Positions 35,052-43,924 of a DNA stretch of 64,000 nt are shown one piece after another; position 1 is the first letter of the stretch; each line of letters begins with the position of its first letter. The translations under genes were made by a program, and so were the position numbers. Origin of the DNA: Geotalea sp. SG265 (GTDB taxonomy: Bacteria; Desulfobacterota; Desulfuromonadia; Geobacterales; Geobacteraceae); the NCBI RefSeq assembly GCF_022808985.1, contig NZ_JAKZFT010000006.1:62001-126000 (forward strand), read 5' to 3'. Below the pieces are notes generated by a model. It saw only the letters and a program-made list of their open reading frames with translations. It was not told the origin of the DNA and searched no databases.

Positions 35052-35068
35052 TTGGTATCCCAATTGCT
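35052..35068 (+). promoter_or_regulatory. Sigma-54 promoter of the small exported protein
   Basis: TTGGTATCCCAATTGCT has GG at 35054-35055 and GC at 35066-35067 with ten bases between and a consensus TTGC box; it lies ~75 bases before the ATG at 35145. Confidence 0.78.
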
Positions 35069-35144
35069 ACCAAATTCAATGGACAGCAAAGGTGCGACGA
35101 CAGATGGAAGCCATATGCGAAATTTCCCTTAAGGAGTCGTGAAC

Positions 35145-35480
35145 ATGAAAAAAACCGCCGCGTTAGCCTGCTTTTTCCTGTGCTTGTTACCGGCCTGGGT
35201 GAAGGCAGAAGATCCCTCATCTTCGACACGACGGGACTACAGCTTGAGCCGGCCAGCAGAGGAAGAGGCCCTGGCAGCAGAGGCACGTGTCAATGATGAG
35301 GAACTGGTCCGGATCGCCGGGCATGGCCTTGAAACTGCCATTCCCATGGCTGTGCTCCCCTCCGCCAAGCTGGAAATGGCAGCATCCAGGATAAAGCTCT
35401 GGGACGAAGCGGATAAGGGAATATCCAACAGCGGCAATTGTCTCCAGAGAGTTACCCTTTCCACCATCGGCAACAAGTAG
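35145..35480 (+). CDS. Small exported protein of unknown function
   Basis: A 111-residue protein with a signal peptide (residues 1-21, ending VKA) and an acidic, Ala/Glu-rich mature region containing one Cys (SGNCLQRV). AAGGAG precedes ATG 35145. I recognise no domain. The gene is notable for its regulation: a sigma-54 promoter and two perfect-looking upstream sites. A strong terminator follows. Confidence 0.75.
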   Translation: MKKTAALACFFLCLLPAWVKAEDPSSSTRRDYSLSRPAEEEALAAEARVNDEELVRIAGHGLETAIPMAVLPSAKLEMAASRIKLWDEADKGISNSGNCLQRVTLSTIGNK

Positions 35481-35510
35481 AGGCTGCTCTTCCCACAGCA
35501 ACCATGGATA

Positions 35511-35568
35511 ATCCAAAAAGGAGGCCGATCCCGCTTGCCCTGCATCGGGACCGGCCTCCTTTTTGGAT
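35511..35568. terminator. Long bidirectional terminator
   Basis: ATCCAAAAAGGAGGCCG and CGGCCTCCTTTTTGGAT are perfect 17-bp inverted repeats, extended inside by ATCCCG/CGGGA. It separates the small exported protein from the convergent lipoprotein gene. Confidence 0.95.
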
Positions 35569-35580
35569 AAGCCTGCATAT

Positions 35581-36885
35581 TTACTGGGGCACGACCTCTA
35601 CGCTGACAACCTCGGCGGAAAGGAATGCTCCATTGGCGTCTACAGCCTGAAAATTCTTTGGATCGTTCGGATCGGCGGAATTGCGGTAAATAGCGAAATC
35701 AGATATGGCAGGCGCAGTCCCTGGGGCGATGTCGCAAGTGATGGTCATAAGCTCTCCACCGGCGGTAAAACCGTAAGGATTTCCCAGAGCTATGGTAATC
35801 ATTCCCCGGGCACCCTGGGAGGGAGGAGTATATGCCACAGAGAAATGTGTATCGGCGGGCATCGTACTGGGGATAGTCACAACACCGGTCAAGAGTTCTT
35901 TTATCTCCTTTGAGGTTATATAATCCGCCCTTAGCGTAACACCGGCAGGCAGTACCAACGCCACCGTTATACCCTTGATAACGGTGTTAGCCCCCTCCTT
36001 TGCAGTGGTCATAACCTTGACCGCTTTTATCGTACCGCCGGCGTTTACCAGATTGGTGTCCTCAATTCTGGTGACGCCGGTGGCATTTTTGTCCGAGCTT
36101 AGAAAAGCGGCCAGAGCCGTCTTGAAGGCATCGGCGGTCTCAACCGACATGGTGCCGTCCGCAATATCGCCGCTCAGGGTATTCAAGGTGCCTGCCAGCG
36201 CTCCTGCATCAGCTTTGGCCATCTGTGAAATGGCAGCCAGGGCCAAGGTGTAATCCCTCTGCCTCTGGCCGACTCCGGACGTGAAACCGACCGGCGTCTG
36301 ATCAGGCTCCACCGGCTTCGTGCCGATGATGTCCACCCTGAACATCTCCGAAACCAATGCGTTTGCCGCTGTTACATCGGTGGCGGCAAGTTCCTTCCCC
36401 CCCTGCTTAAGCGCCAGGACTTTTCTTGCGGCAATTTCCGTCAGAGGGGTCACCGAGGCGGTATAAATCCCCGACGGATTGGCAATGACGGCCCGTAACG
36501 GTTGATCTTCGCCGATGGTCAACACGGAGCCGGTCGCTTCATCCAAATAGGAGCCGGTCGCCTTGATCAGGTAGATGCCGTTGTAGGACCCGGTAGTGCT
36601 GGTTTTGAAAGCGCTGATGCGCGCCGAATAGTTGCCGAAGGCATTGACACTGGAGGTTCTGAGCAATGTCTCGGTGCCGTCCGTATTGAGGGCGTAGATC
36701 CGCACCGTGCCGTCCTTGAACAGCCCCTTGGCAATGACGCCGGTAATTTTGGTGTCCGTGTTCTTCGGCTGGTTGGCTGACGTCGCATCATTGTTGGGAT
36801 TGCCTGTGAAACCGCCGAAACCGCAGCCGGCAAGGAGGGAGGCCAACAGAAACAACGTTGTCATTATCATTCTCTTTACGTTCAT
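35581..36885 (-). CDS. Lipoprotein with a possible cohesin-like C-terminal domain
   Basis: A 434-residue protein with a lipoprotein signal (SLLAGC, Cys ~21), a domain at ~45-130 with carboxypeptidase-regulatory-like strands (GVIAKGLFKDGTVRIYALN), a helical middle, and a C-terminal ~150-residue beta-rich segment (~280-434) with GITVALVLPAGVTL, YTPPSQGARGMITIAL and ELMTITCDIAPG. That pattern resembles cohesin domains, including the hydrophobic strand before the GVTL-type loop. The adjacent gene upstream encodes a dockerin-ended exported protein, so the two may bind on the cell surface. The cohesin call is by eye. Confidence 0.7.
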   Translation of the reverse strand: MNVKRMIMTTLFLLASLLAGCGFGGFTGNPNNDATSANQPKNTDTKITGVIAKGLFKDGTVRIYALNTDGTETLLRTSSVNAFGNYSARISAFKTSTTGSYNGIYLIKATGSYLDEATGSVLTIGEDQPLRAVIANPSGIYTASVTPLTEIAARKVLALKQGGKELAATDVTAANALVSEMFRVDIIGTKPVEPDQTPVGFTSGVGQRQRDYTLALAAISQMAKADAGALAGTLNTLSGDIADGTMSVETADAFKTALAAFLSSDKNATGVTRIEDTNLVNAGGTIKAVKVMTTAKEGANTVIKGITVALVLPAGVTLRADYITSKEIKELLTGVVTIPSTMPADTHFSVAYTPPSQGARGMITIALGNPYGFTAGGELMTITCDIAPGTAPAISDFAIYRNSADPNDPKNFQAVDANGAFLSAEVVSVEVVPQ

Positions 36886-36907
36886 ACCTGCAACACTCGC
36901 TTTCTTT

Positions 36908-39900
36908 TCATTTTGCCGGGGCCTCCAGCGTAATCAGCTTCACCGCCGCCTGGAGAATGACGACAGCATCACCGATGTTGATCCTGCCGTCGGAGACCGG
37001 TTTGCCGTTAACCAGCGGTGCGACATCACCGTAGATCAGGTGCTGGTCGGTCTGGGTTATCAAGCCGCTGGCAATCTGCAGCGCAATCAGGGCATCGAGG
37101 ACATCGACAGTCTTGTCCTGGTTTATATCCCCCCAGGCAGGAGCGGCAAAGATGATGTTTCGCTGAATGCTGCTCTCATTGCCAGCTGCATCCTTTGCCG
37201 TCACGAGAATATGGTAGACCCTGCTGTCCGTAAAGGTGACCTGCTTCTCAAAGGTCTGCACCGCCTCGCCGGCGACAAGGGAAACCGGCTCGGCATCCCT
37301 GTCATCCTGCTGCACCGTCACGGCTACGTCGCTCAGGGCGTCGGCCACGGTCCCCTTGATGGCCATGATGTGCAGGTTGGTTCTCAGGTCCTGGGCAGGC
37401 TCGGTGATGGCCAGGGTCGGTTTTTGGTTGTCGTAGGTAACGGTCCTCTTAAAGGAACTTTCATTCCCCGTCTGGTCCCGTCCCGTTATGATCACCGTAT
37501 TCAACCCTTCGGCGAGATTTGCCGTCGCGGTAAATTTCGCACCGGTGATGGAAGCCGACTGAGAATCAACGGGTGCCTGATTTCGATCGTAGACCGTCAC
37601 CTGGATGGTGGCAGCGGTCTCCCCTGTGATATCACCTCCGATCTGCACAAACGGCTGGTTGGTCTTCAGATTGTCCGCCGGGGACGTGATGGTGAGGTTC
37701 GGGCCGATGGAGTCGTAGTTGATGGTCCTGGTATTGCGGGTCTGGTTCCCGGCCCGGTCCCTAGCGATCAGCTCCAGGGTGTTGGCGCCCATGCTCAGGG
37801 TGACGACCTGGCTGAAAGCCCCTTTTCCGTCAATGGGGATTTCTCCGGAACTGCTCGTTCCTCCCCCAGTGTATTTAATGGCCAGAGAAACTATGCCGTT
37901 GGCATCGGTGACCGTCCCTGAGATATTGAGCTCGGCCACATTGGTATTGGTGCCATCGCGAAGGGTGGAGACATCCAGTACCGGAGCAGTCAGATCCACC
38001 ATCCAGGCCGCGGTAGAGGCACTCCCTTCGGCCTGCCAATTTCCGGCACTGTCCCTGCCGATCACCGATACCGTATGTATCCCCTCGGCAAGGGAAGTCA
38101 ATGTTACGGGGGTAGAAACGACCGTTTCACCGGAATAGACACCCTCATCAACCTTGTACCGGTAGGCAGTCACCTGCTCCCCGCCGATGGTGAGCGTCGC
38201 GCCGGCGGCATTGGTGGGGTTCGGCGGAATGCCGCCGATGATGGCTGCCGGCGGAACAGTATCCACCTCCCACCGTACCTCGGTACCCGTTGTCTGCCAG
38301 TTTCCTGCGCTATCCCTGCCGAAAACGGTGACCGTATGGATGCCGTCAGCGAGAGAGACCTGCTGGATCGGCGTGGCGACAGGGGTTTCGGCGGGGAAAT
38401 CCTGCGAATCAAGGGTATACCGGTAGGAAACCACGTCATCGCCGCTAATGGTCAGTGTCACGTCGGTATCACGGGTTGGCTGGGTTGGGGCGCCGCTGAT
38501 GACGGCGGTAGGGAGGATCAGGTCGATAATGGTCTGAAAGCTGCCGCTCGCAGACCAGTTGCCCGCGTCATCCCGCTCCTGCACGTAAAGGGTGTGCGTC
38601 CCCCCTGTCAGTGCCGCTGCCGGGGTAAAAGTTGTTGCATTCGTCGGAGAACCGCCGCCGGAGAAATCACCGCTGTCCAGAGTGTAGCGGTAATTGCCGT
38701 TCCCGCCCCCTCCCCCGGCCCAACTCCAGGTGGGAATAGGATTATTGGTCAGTGCCGCCCCGGAGACCTGGGGAACCCCAGGGGGGGTACGGTCGATGGT
38801 GATGGGACCGGCAGCCACGGCGGTGACCTGCGACCTGCCGTCGGCGATGACGCCGTAGACGTAATAGATCCCATCGGGAAGGGCGGATGTATCCCAGGTG
38901 TAGCTCGACATTTCCTTGGCGATGCCGGTGGCGATCTGCGTCCCACCAGTGCCGCTTGCATCGGGGGCATGATAGAGGGTGATGAAGGCCGGGCTGTCCG
39001 GATCGGCGGCAGTCCAGGTGATGGTGTAGGAATTTCCATTGGTCACCGGCACGCCTGCACCTGGAGCGGTTATGGCCATGCTCGGCGCGATGTTATCGCC
39101 GGCCTTGTTCTTGACGATGAATGAGCTTACCGCCGACCATCTGCTGTAGTCGCCATGGCTGTCCTTGGCCCTGGCAGTCCAGTAATAGCGGGTGTTGTCC
39201 ACTAAGGGAGAGGAAACCGACCAACTCATATTCTTGCTCTCCCCCCCAGCCACCTGGCTCATGGAATTGAGAGTGCTGTCGCTATAAACAGCGAATTCAA
39301 TAGTTAGCGGATCCTGATCCACATCAGTGGCCTTTACCGTCAGGACCGGGGTCAGGCTGTCGACCTCGCCGTTATCTACAGGGGAGACAACTGTCGGCAT
39401 GTTGGGCGCATCATTCCTGATGTTGATAAAGAAGCTCCCCTCCATCCACTGGCTGTCAGCCGTTCCGTCGCTTGCCTTTACGCGCCAGAGCCAGGTGGTG
39501 TTGTCCCTCAGGGGTTGCGGAGTCCAGGCGGTCGTCCCGGCCCCTTCGGCAACATTTGCGGCTGCCTGCTTGTCCGGGCTGTCAAAACTGTTTTTCGTAT
39601 CGATCTCGAAGGTGTAGGTCAAAGGCCCTTTGATGGGGTCGGGATCGGTTGCATTATTGACCACGAGAATAGGCGTAAGGACGTTCACCTCATTGACGTT
39701 GGGGGAGCCGTTTGCAGGTGCGCTTAATGTGGGCACCGTTGGGGCATCGTTGGCGGTGTTGATGAAAAAGGAAGAGGTGATGTAGTTACTGGCATTCCCA
39801 TGCTGATCCACGGCCCGGCATCTCCAGAAGTACCGGCTGTTGTCGGCTGCTTTCCCTTCGGGAACCAGCCATTTGGTACTCCCTCCAGCACCCTGGGCAA

Positions 39901-41458
39901 TGTCCTTGCCACTGGCCACAATGTTGCCGTCGGCGAAACCCTGATCCGTTGCCAGATCAAATTCATAGGTGAGGGTATCCTGATCCACATCGGCACTATT
40001 GGTAATAGTGAGCTCCGGTGTCCGTGAAGACACTTCAGTGCCGGCGGCAGGATAGCTCACCGCCGGATCGCTCGGTACCTCCTCCATTGTGTTAACGAAG
40101 AAGGTGGCGGTGGGCATGAAATTGCTGCTCATGTAGCCGTCGCCTGTTTTTACATGCCACGAGTAGACGGTGTTATCGCCTGTAAGGGGCGGCGACACGG
40201 TATAGGAGATAACACCGTTTTCGGTGGAAATTCCTTCACCGTTAGCCAAAAGGACCGGGGGGTCGCTGGTGGTAAAAACCTCGAAAGTATAGATAACCGG
40301 GTCGCCGTCCGGATCGATGACCGCATTAACCGAGAGTTTCGGGGTCAGCGTCGAAACCTCTCCGGATGTATTGGCTCCCCCACTCGCCGGGGCATTGATA
40401 GTCGGCACACCGGGCGCGCTGTTGGAGGAATCGAGCCGAGTAAAGGCCGCGGTCTTGCTGCTGTCGGCCAGGCCATTGCCCGCCAGGTCGGTGATCCCTT
40501 TGCCGGTGATAGTATACTTAACGCCGATCTCTTGTACCGTGGTGGTAAGGCGGTAGCTATTGGCTCCCGCCGAAGTTACAGACGTTACGGTAAGACCGTT
40601 GTCTGCCGGATAATTGGTATATTCATCCGCGCCTTTCACATTCTCGCTGAAGGTCACCACCACATGGGTCGAATCAACATATGTAGCCGTGGCGTTCATT
40701 GTCGGCGCCACCGTATCAATGACGATGGCTTTGCCGTCGGCGATATTTTTGCCCGATGGAACCGCCGGATTAGTGGCCTCGTTGCCTGCTCTGTCGCTGA
40801 TTGTACCGGTGATGCCGGTTATAGTCAGATCACCTGTCCCCTGCCCCGCTTCGATGCTGTATGTCCCGTTGAATGCCGCGGCCCCGATCAACGCCCCGGT
40901 GTTGAGAGATCCGCCCGAATTGAGACTAATGGTCAGGCCGTCAGAGGAAACAGGTTCGCTGAAGGTAACGGTGATATTAATCCCTTCTCCCGCCTTATAC
41001 GCCCGGTCGTCGGATGTGGAGGATGCTGAAATCACTGTCGGCACAACCGTATCGATGACAATAGCTTTGCCGTCGGCGATGTTATTGCCCCCCGGAACTG
41101 CCAGATCAGTGGTTTCGTTGCCTGCACCATCACTGATTTTACCAGTGATGCCACTTATGGTCAGATCATTGGTCCCCTGCCCCGCAGCGACGGTGTATGT
41201 ACCGCTGAATGCCGCGGCCCCGTTCAATGCCCCGGTGTTGAGAGATCCGCCCGAATTGAGACTAATGGTCAGACCTTCGGAGGAGGCCGGTTCGCTGAAG
41301 GTAACGGTGATATTTATTTCTTCTCCCGCCTTATATGCCCGGTCGACGGATGTGGATGACGCTGAAATCACCGTCGGCACAGCGGCATGAATGTCGGGAA
41401 CTAGCGAGAAAACAGCGAATGCAATTAGGATACACAACCAGATTTTTGTACTGTTCAC
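36908..41458 (-). CDS. Giant exported multi-Ig/FN3-like repeat protein with C-terminal dockerin
   Basis: The 1516-residue protein starts at GTG 41458 (AGGAGGGGG upstream) with a signal peptide ending DIHA. Two near-identical 112-residue modules (VPTVISASSTS...) come first, then a Big/SwmB-type domain, four or five FN3-like units (NDAPTVPTLSAPANG; DGTADSQWMEGSFFIN), several YRYTLD/GRDSAGNW modules, and finally a type I dockerin (~1445-1516) with calcium loops GDINQDKTVDVLDALIAL and SDGRINIGDAVVILQ. It is probably secreted and anchored through dockerin-cohesin binding. No enzyme domain is visible, so it looks like an adhesin or scaffold. Confidence 0.85.
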   Translation of the reverse strand: MNSTKIWLCILIAFAVFSLVPDIHAAVPTVISASSTSVDRAYKAGEEINITVTFSEPASSEGLTISLNSGGSLNTGALNGAAAFSGTYTVAAGQGTNDLTISGITGKISDGAGNETTDLAVPGGNNIADGKAIVIDTVVPTVISASSTSDDRAYKAGEGINITVTFSEPVSSDGLTISLNSGGSLNTGALIGAAAFNGTYSIEAGQGTGDLTITGITGTISDRAGNEATNPAVPSGKNIADGKAIVIDTVAPTMNATATYVDSTHVVVTFSENVKGADEYTNYPADNGLTVTSVTSAGANSYRLTTTVQEIGVKYTITGKGITDLAGNGLADSSKTAAFTRLDSSNSAPGVPTINAPASGGANTSGEVSTLTPKLSVNAVIDPDGDPVIYTFEVFTTSDPPVLLANGEGISTENGVISYTVSPPLTGDNTVYSWHVKTGDGYMSSNFMPTATFFVNTMEEVPSDPAVSYPAAGTEVSSRTPELTITNSADVDQDTLTYEFDLATDQGFADGNIVASGKDIAQGAGGSTKWLVPEGKAADNSRYFWRCRAVDQHGNASNYITSSFFINTANDAPTVPTLSAPANGSPNVNEVNVLTPILVVNNATDPDPIKGPLTYTFEIDTKNSFDSPDKQAAANVAEGAGTTAWTPQPLRDNTTWLWRVKASDGTADSQWMEGSFFINIRNDAPNMPTVVSPVDNGEVDSLTPVLTVKATDVDQDPLTIEFAVYSDSTLNSMSQVAGGESKNMSWSVSSPLVDNTRYYWTARAKDSHGDYSRWSAVSSFIVKNKAGDNIAPSMAITAPGAGVPVTNGNSYTITWTAADPDSPAFITLYHAPDASGTGGTQIATGIAKEMSSYTWDTSALPDGIYYVYGVIADGRSQVTAVAAGPITIDRTPPGVPQVSGAALTNNPIPTWSWAGGGGGNGNYRYTLDSGDFSGGGSPTNATTFTPAAALTGGTHTLYVQERDDAGNWSASGSFQTIIDLILPTAVISGAPTQPTRDTDVTLTISGDDVVSYRYTLDSQDFPAETPVATPIQQVSLADGIHTVTVFGRDSAGNWQTTGTEVRWEVDTVPPAAIIGGIPPNPTNAAGATLTIGGEQVTAYRYKVDEGVYSGETVVSTPVTLTSLAEGIHTVSVIGRDSAGNWQAEGSASTAAWMVDLTAPVLDVSTLRDGTNTNVAELNISGTVTDANGIVSLAIKYTGGGTSSSGEIPIDGKGAFSQVVTLSMGANTLELIARDRAGNQTRNTRTINYDSIGPNLTITSPADNLKTNQPFVQIGGDITGETAATIQVTVYDRNQAPVDSQSASITGAKFTATANLAEGLNTVIITGRDQTGNESSFKRTVTYDNQKPTLAITEPAQDLRTNLHIMAIKGTVADALSDVAVTVQQDDRDAEPVSLVAGEAVQTFEKQVTFTDSRVYHILVTAKDAAGNESSIQRNIIFAAPAWGDINQDKTVDVLDALIALQIASGLITQTDQHLIYGDVAPLVNGKPVSDGRINIGDAVVILQAAVKLITLEAPAK
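40701..41372 (-). repeat. Two tandem 336-bp modules in the dockerin gene
   Basis: Two adjoining units (41037-41372 and 40701-41036) of 112 codons with high nucleotide similarity; for example GCCCGGTCG-CGGATGTGGA recurs exactly 336 bases apart (41001, 41337). The similarity at synonymous sites suggests recent duplication or gene conversion. Confidence 0.85.
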
Positions 41459-41632
41459 TTTACCCCCTCCTGTCAGATAACAAGAGAAACAAGAGTTCAA
41501 GGTTCAGGGCCTGTCGCTGCACATCACGTCCCGATCGTCATGCATCCAACCGAGGCGTCAACAATTATATCTTTCAAATTAAAATTTACAAATTTTTTTG
41601 CGCTTTTCTTCCTTGCCCAATCCCTTTGAAAA

Positions 41633-41800
41633 GGCAGTCGTGGCGTCGGGAGTGAACGACGAGCCACAGCGGCGAGCGGACACCCGCCGCATGCTGAACT
41701 AAGGGGGATTCGCTACTCTAAGCACCAAGGGCCATGATGCGGGCGGCACCGCAAGGTCCGCAGCTGTGGCGACAGAGCGAACGGACGACGCCGCGACTAC
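41633..41800 (+). repeat. Copy A of the ~170-bp structured repeat
   Basis: Starts GGCAGTCGTGGCGTCG and ends CGACGCCGCGACTAC; the two ends pair with one mismatch. Internal arms GCCACAGC and GCTGTGGC are complementary, as are GCGGAC and GTCCGC. It occupies the divergent gap between the dockerin and pore genes. Confidence 0.9.
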
Positions 41801-41849
41801 TTTTTTTTCCACGCAGTACCGGAGGGCCAAAAAAAATCCGCTCTTATCA

Positions 41850-41878
41850 TTGACATCCGTCCACCATTGAACTAATTT
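41850..41878 (+). promoter_or_regulatory. Sigma-70 promoter of the Fap-type pore gene
   Basis: TTGACA (41850-41855), 17-base spacer, TAATTT (41873-41878), about 45 bases before the ATG at 41924. It is a fair match and the only clear one in this gap. Confidence 0.6.
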
Positions 41879-41923
41879 AATCAATCAAATTAATTTAAGC
41901 TAATTTTACCACGGAGGGATTTG

Positions 41924-43126
41924 ATGCCTGGACATGGAAAAACCATTACTGCCTGTGCCTGGCTTGCTTTGATGCTGTTGTCCATAAACGCCTTGGGTGC
42001 GGAATCCCCCATCCCCAGCAAAGGAAAGAACCAGCCTGAGCAGGATCGGAATACAGTCTCCGGCAAAAGAGTTAGCGAAAAGAAGGCAACTGCCGAGGGA
42101 GGCGAGGCAAAAAAAGAACTACGGGCAGAAGCGCAGACAAGCCATGTACACGAGCCGCCGGTCGGACAGCCGGGAGAGGCAAAGGCACCGGATATCGCCC
42201 CCATTTTCGATCAACCGGGGGTATTGACCCCCAAGGGAACCCTGGTACTTGAGCCGTCCCTTCAATTTTCCAATTCCTCCTCCAACCGCGTGGCGCTCAG
42301 CGGCTATACCATCATTCCCTCCTTCACCATCGGCCTCATCGACGTGCGCAACGTCAACAGCAACACCTACGTTGCGGCCCTCACCACGCGCTACGGCATT
42401 ACCAACCGGCTGGAATTCGAAGCCAGGGTCCCCTACGTATATCGTTCCGATTCAACCTCGTTCGAACCGACCACCGATCCCAATACCGGCAACAGGATAC
42501 CGGCCAGTGTTTTCAGTGCCGACGGCAAGGGGCTGGGGGACGTGGAATTCGGCCCTCGCTTTCAGTTGAACCAGCCGGGGGGTGAGGGTCCCTATTTAAT
42601 AGCCAGTCTGCGGGTAAAATCGGTCACAGGAAAGGATCCCTTCGAGGTCCCCACCGCCTCCAACGTCACCAGCCCGTCGGGGGTACCGCTGCAGACGGAA
42701 CTACCCACCGGGTCCGGCTTTTGGGGCATTCAGCCCGGCATAAGCGCCATTTTTTCTTCGGACCCGGCCGTATTTTTCGGCACGGTCAGCTATATGTGGA
42801 ATATGGAGCGAAAGGTGGAGGGCCAGGGAAGACTGGATCCGGGCGACACCATCGGTTTCAATTTCGGCGTGGGGGTGGCGCTCAATGAAAAATCCTCCTT
42901 CAGCATCGGCTATGACCACATCGTCCTGGGCAAGCCGAAGATCAACGGCACCGAAATACCGGGTTCGATCATCACCCAGGTGGGAAGCCTCCTCTTCGGC
43001 TTCTCCTACAAGCTGACCGAGAAGACCTCCGTCAATTTCTCCATCGGCGCCGGCCTGACGCCGGCCGCATCCAACGTGCAATTGACTCTGCGCCTGCCCA
43101 CCAGCTTTCTGCTGACGGGCAAATAG
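41924..43126 (+). CDS. FapF-like outer-membrane pore (Phenol_MetA_deg family barrel)
   Basis: A 400-residue exported protein: signal peptide (1-25), a charged Lys/Glu/Ala-rich segment (~30-85) that could form a coiled coil or plug as in FapF, then a ~290-residue barrel beginning at LTPKGTLVLEPSLQFSNSSS and containing IPSFTIGLIDVRNV, LEFEARVPYVY and C-terminal alternating strands. This barrel family includes the FapF exporter of functional amyloid. GGAGGG is seven bases before ATG 41924. It is convergent with four genes that also have Fap features; the assignment leans on this context. Confidence 0.78.
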   Translation: MPGHGKTITACAWLALMLLSINALGAESPIPSKGKNQPEQDRNTVSGKRVSEKKATAEGGEAKKELRAEAQTSHVHEPPVGQPGEAKAPDIAPIFDQPGVLTPKGTLVLEPSLQFSNSSSNRVALSGYTIIPSFTIGLIDVRNVNSNTYVAALTTRYGITNRLEFEARVPYVYRSDSTSFEPTTDPNTGNRIPASVFSADGKGLGDVEFGPRFQLNQPGGEGPYLIASLRVKSVTGKDPFEVPTASNVTSPSGVPLQTELPTGSGFWGIQPGISAIFSSDPAVFFGTVSYMWNMERKVEGQGRLDPGDTIGFNFGVGVALNEKSSFSIGYDHIVLGKPKINGTEIPGSIITQVGSLLFGFSYKLTEKTSVNFSIGAGLTPAASNVQLTLRLPTSFLLTGK

Positions 43127-43165
43127 ATCTTAAACGTGTACTCTGAAATGCTCCCAATCCAGACT

Positions 43166-43333
43166 GGGTGCCGCGGCCTCGGTAGTGAGCGACCGAGCTC
43201 CAGCGGCGAGCGGACACCCGCAAGGCGTAGAGCGAAGAGGTACATCCGCTAACGGCTATTCTTTTTTGAATTAAGAGCCTCCGCTAGGTCCGCAGCTGGA
43301 GCGACAGAGCAAACGGACGAGGTTGCGGCACCC
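43166..43333 (+). repeat. Copy B of the ~170-bp structured repeat, with a different outer helix
   Basis: Starts GGGTGCCGCGGCCTCG and ends CGAGGTTGCGGCACCC: the outer arms differ from copies A, C and E yet still pair. Inner arms also covary (GCTCCAGC with GCTGGAGC instead of GCCACAGC with GCTGTGGC). It lies between the two convergent Fap-type units. Confidence 0.9.
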
Positions 43334-43354
43334 CTTCCACAATGTGCAATAAAC

Positions 43355-43395
43355 AAAAAAAAGCCGTCAGTCCCAAAAGGTGACGGCGGCTTTTT
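43355..43395. terminator. Bidirectional terminator between pore gene and Fap-type operon
   Basis: GCCGTCA pairs with TGACGGC around TTTTGGGAC-type sequence, flanked by AAAAAA on the left and TTTTT on the right. Confidence 0.8.
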
Positions 43396-43421
43396 GTTGA
43401 TGCCTTTATCGGCATTAACCG

Positions 43422-43904
43422 TTATTTCATCGCATTGATCAGCTGTTCATTCATCAAGGACCGCAGATTCATTGTGCGGTATGTATTGAGAACGTTAACC
43501 GTGGCATCTATGCGGGTAACGTTCTTGATTGCTGCAAAATCGAGGCTGTTCTGGATGAAGGTAAACAGGCCGTCCCGACCACCGGCCATATCGACGGAAT
43601 TGCCAGTACCCTTCTGGATCATCATGGTCCTGTCGGCCAGAACGTTGCCCGACAAAACCTGGCTCGACTCTCCCCCCAGCAGCGGGACGTTCAAGGTACT
43701 GGTGGCCTGCAGTATGCCGTTGATAAAAACAGCCCTCTCGATTCCGAAAGAGACCTCCAGGCCGTCCCCGGTCTGGTAGCCACCGCGGATCAGCTCAAGC
43801 TCTCGGGAGGCAAGGGCGCTGCAGTCCCTGCATTCCGCCCAATCCCCATGAGCCGTACTTGTAGCAGACATCACTAGTGCCAACAACAGGGCAATTTTCC
43901 ACAT
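43422..43904 (-). CDS. Small exported protein, FapE-like by position
   Basis: A 160-residue protein with a signal peptide (1-20, ending AHG), then a CxxC pair (ECRDC) near the mature N-terminus, VFINGILQATSTLNVPLLGG and a C-terminal IQNSLDFAAIKNVTRIDATVNVLNT segment. Start ATG 43904 has GGGG upstream; longer frames overlap the C39 gene. It is the last gene of the operon with the C39 peptidase. Similarity to FapE (short, exported, CxxC) is a weak family argument; the context is stronger. Confidence 0.72.
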   Translation of the reverse strand: MWKIALLLALVMSATSTAHGDWAECRDCSALASRELELIRGGYQTGDGLEVSFGIERAVFINGILQATSTLNVPLLGGESSQVLSGNVLADRTMMIQKGTGNSVDMAGGRDGLFTFIQNSLDFAAIKNVTRIDATVNVLNTYRTMNLRSLMNEQLINAMK

Positions 43905-43924
43905 TTGGTCTTTCCCCTTTGGGG

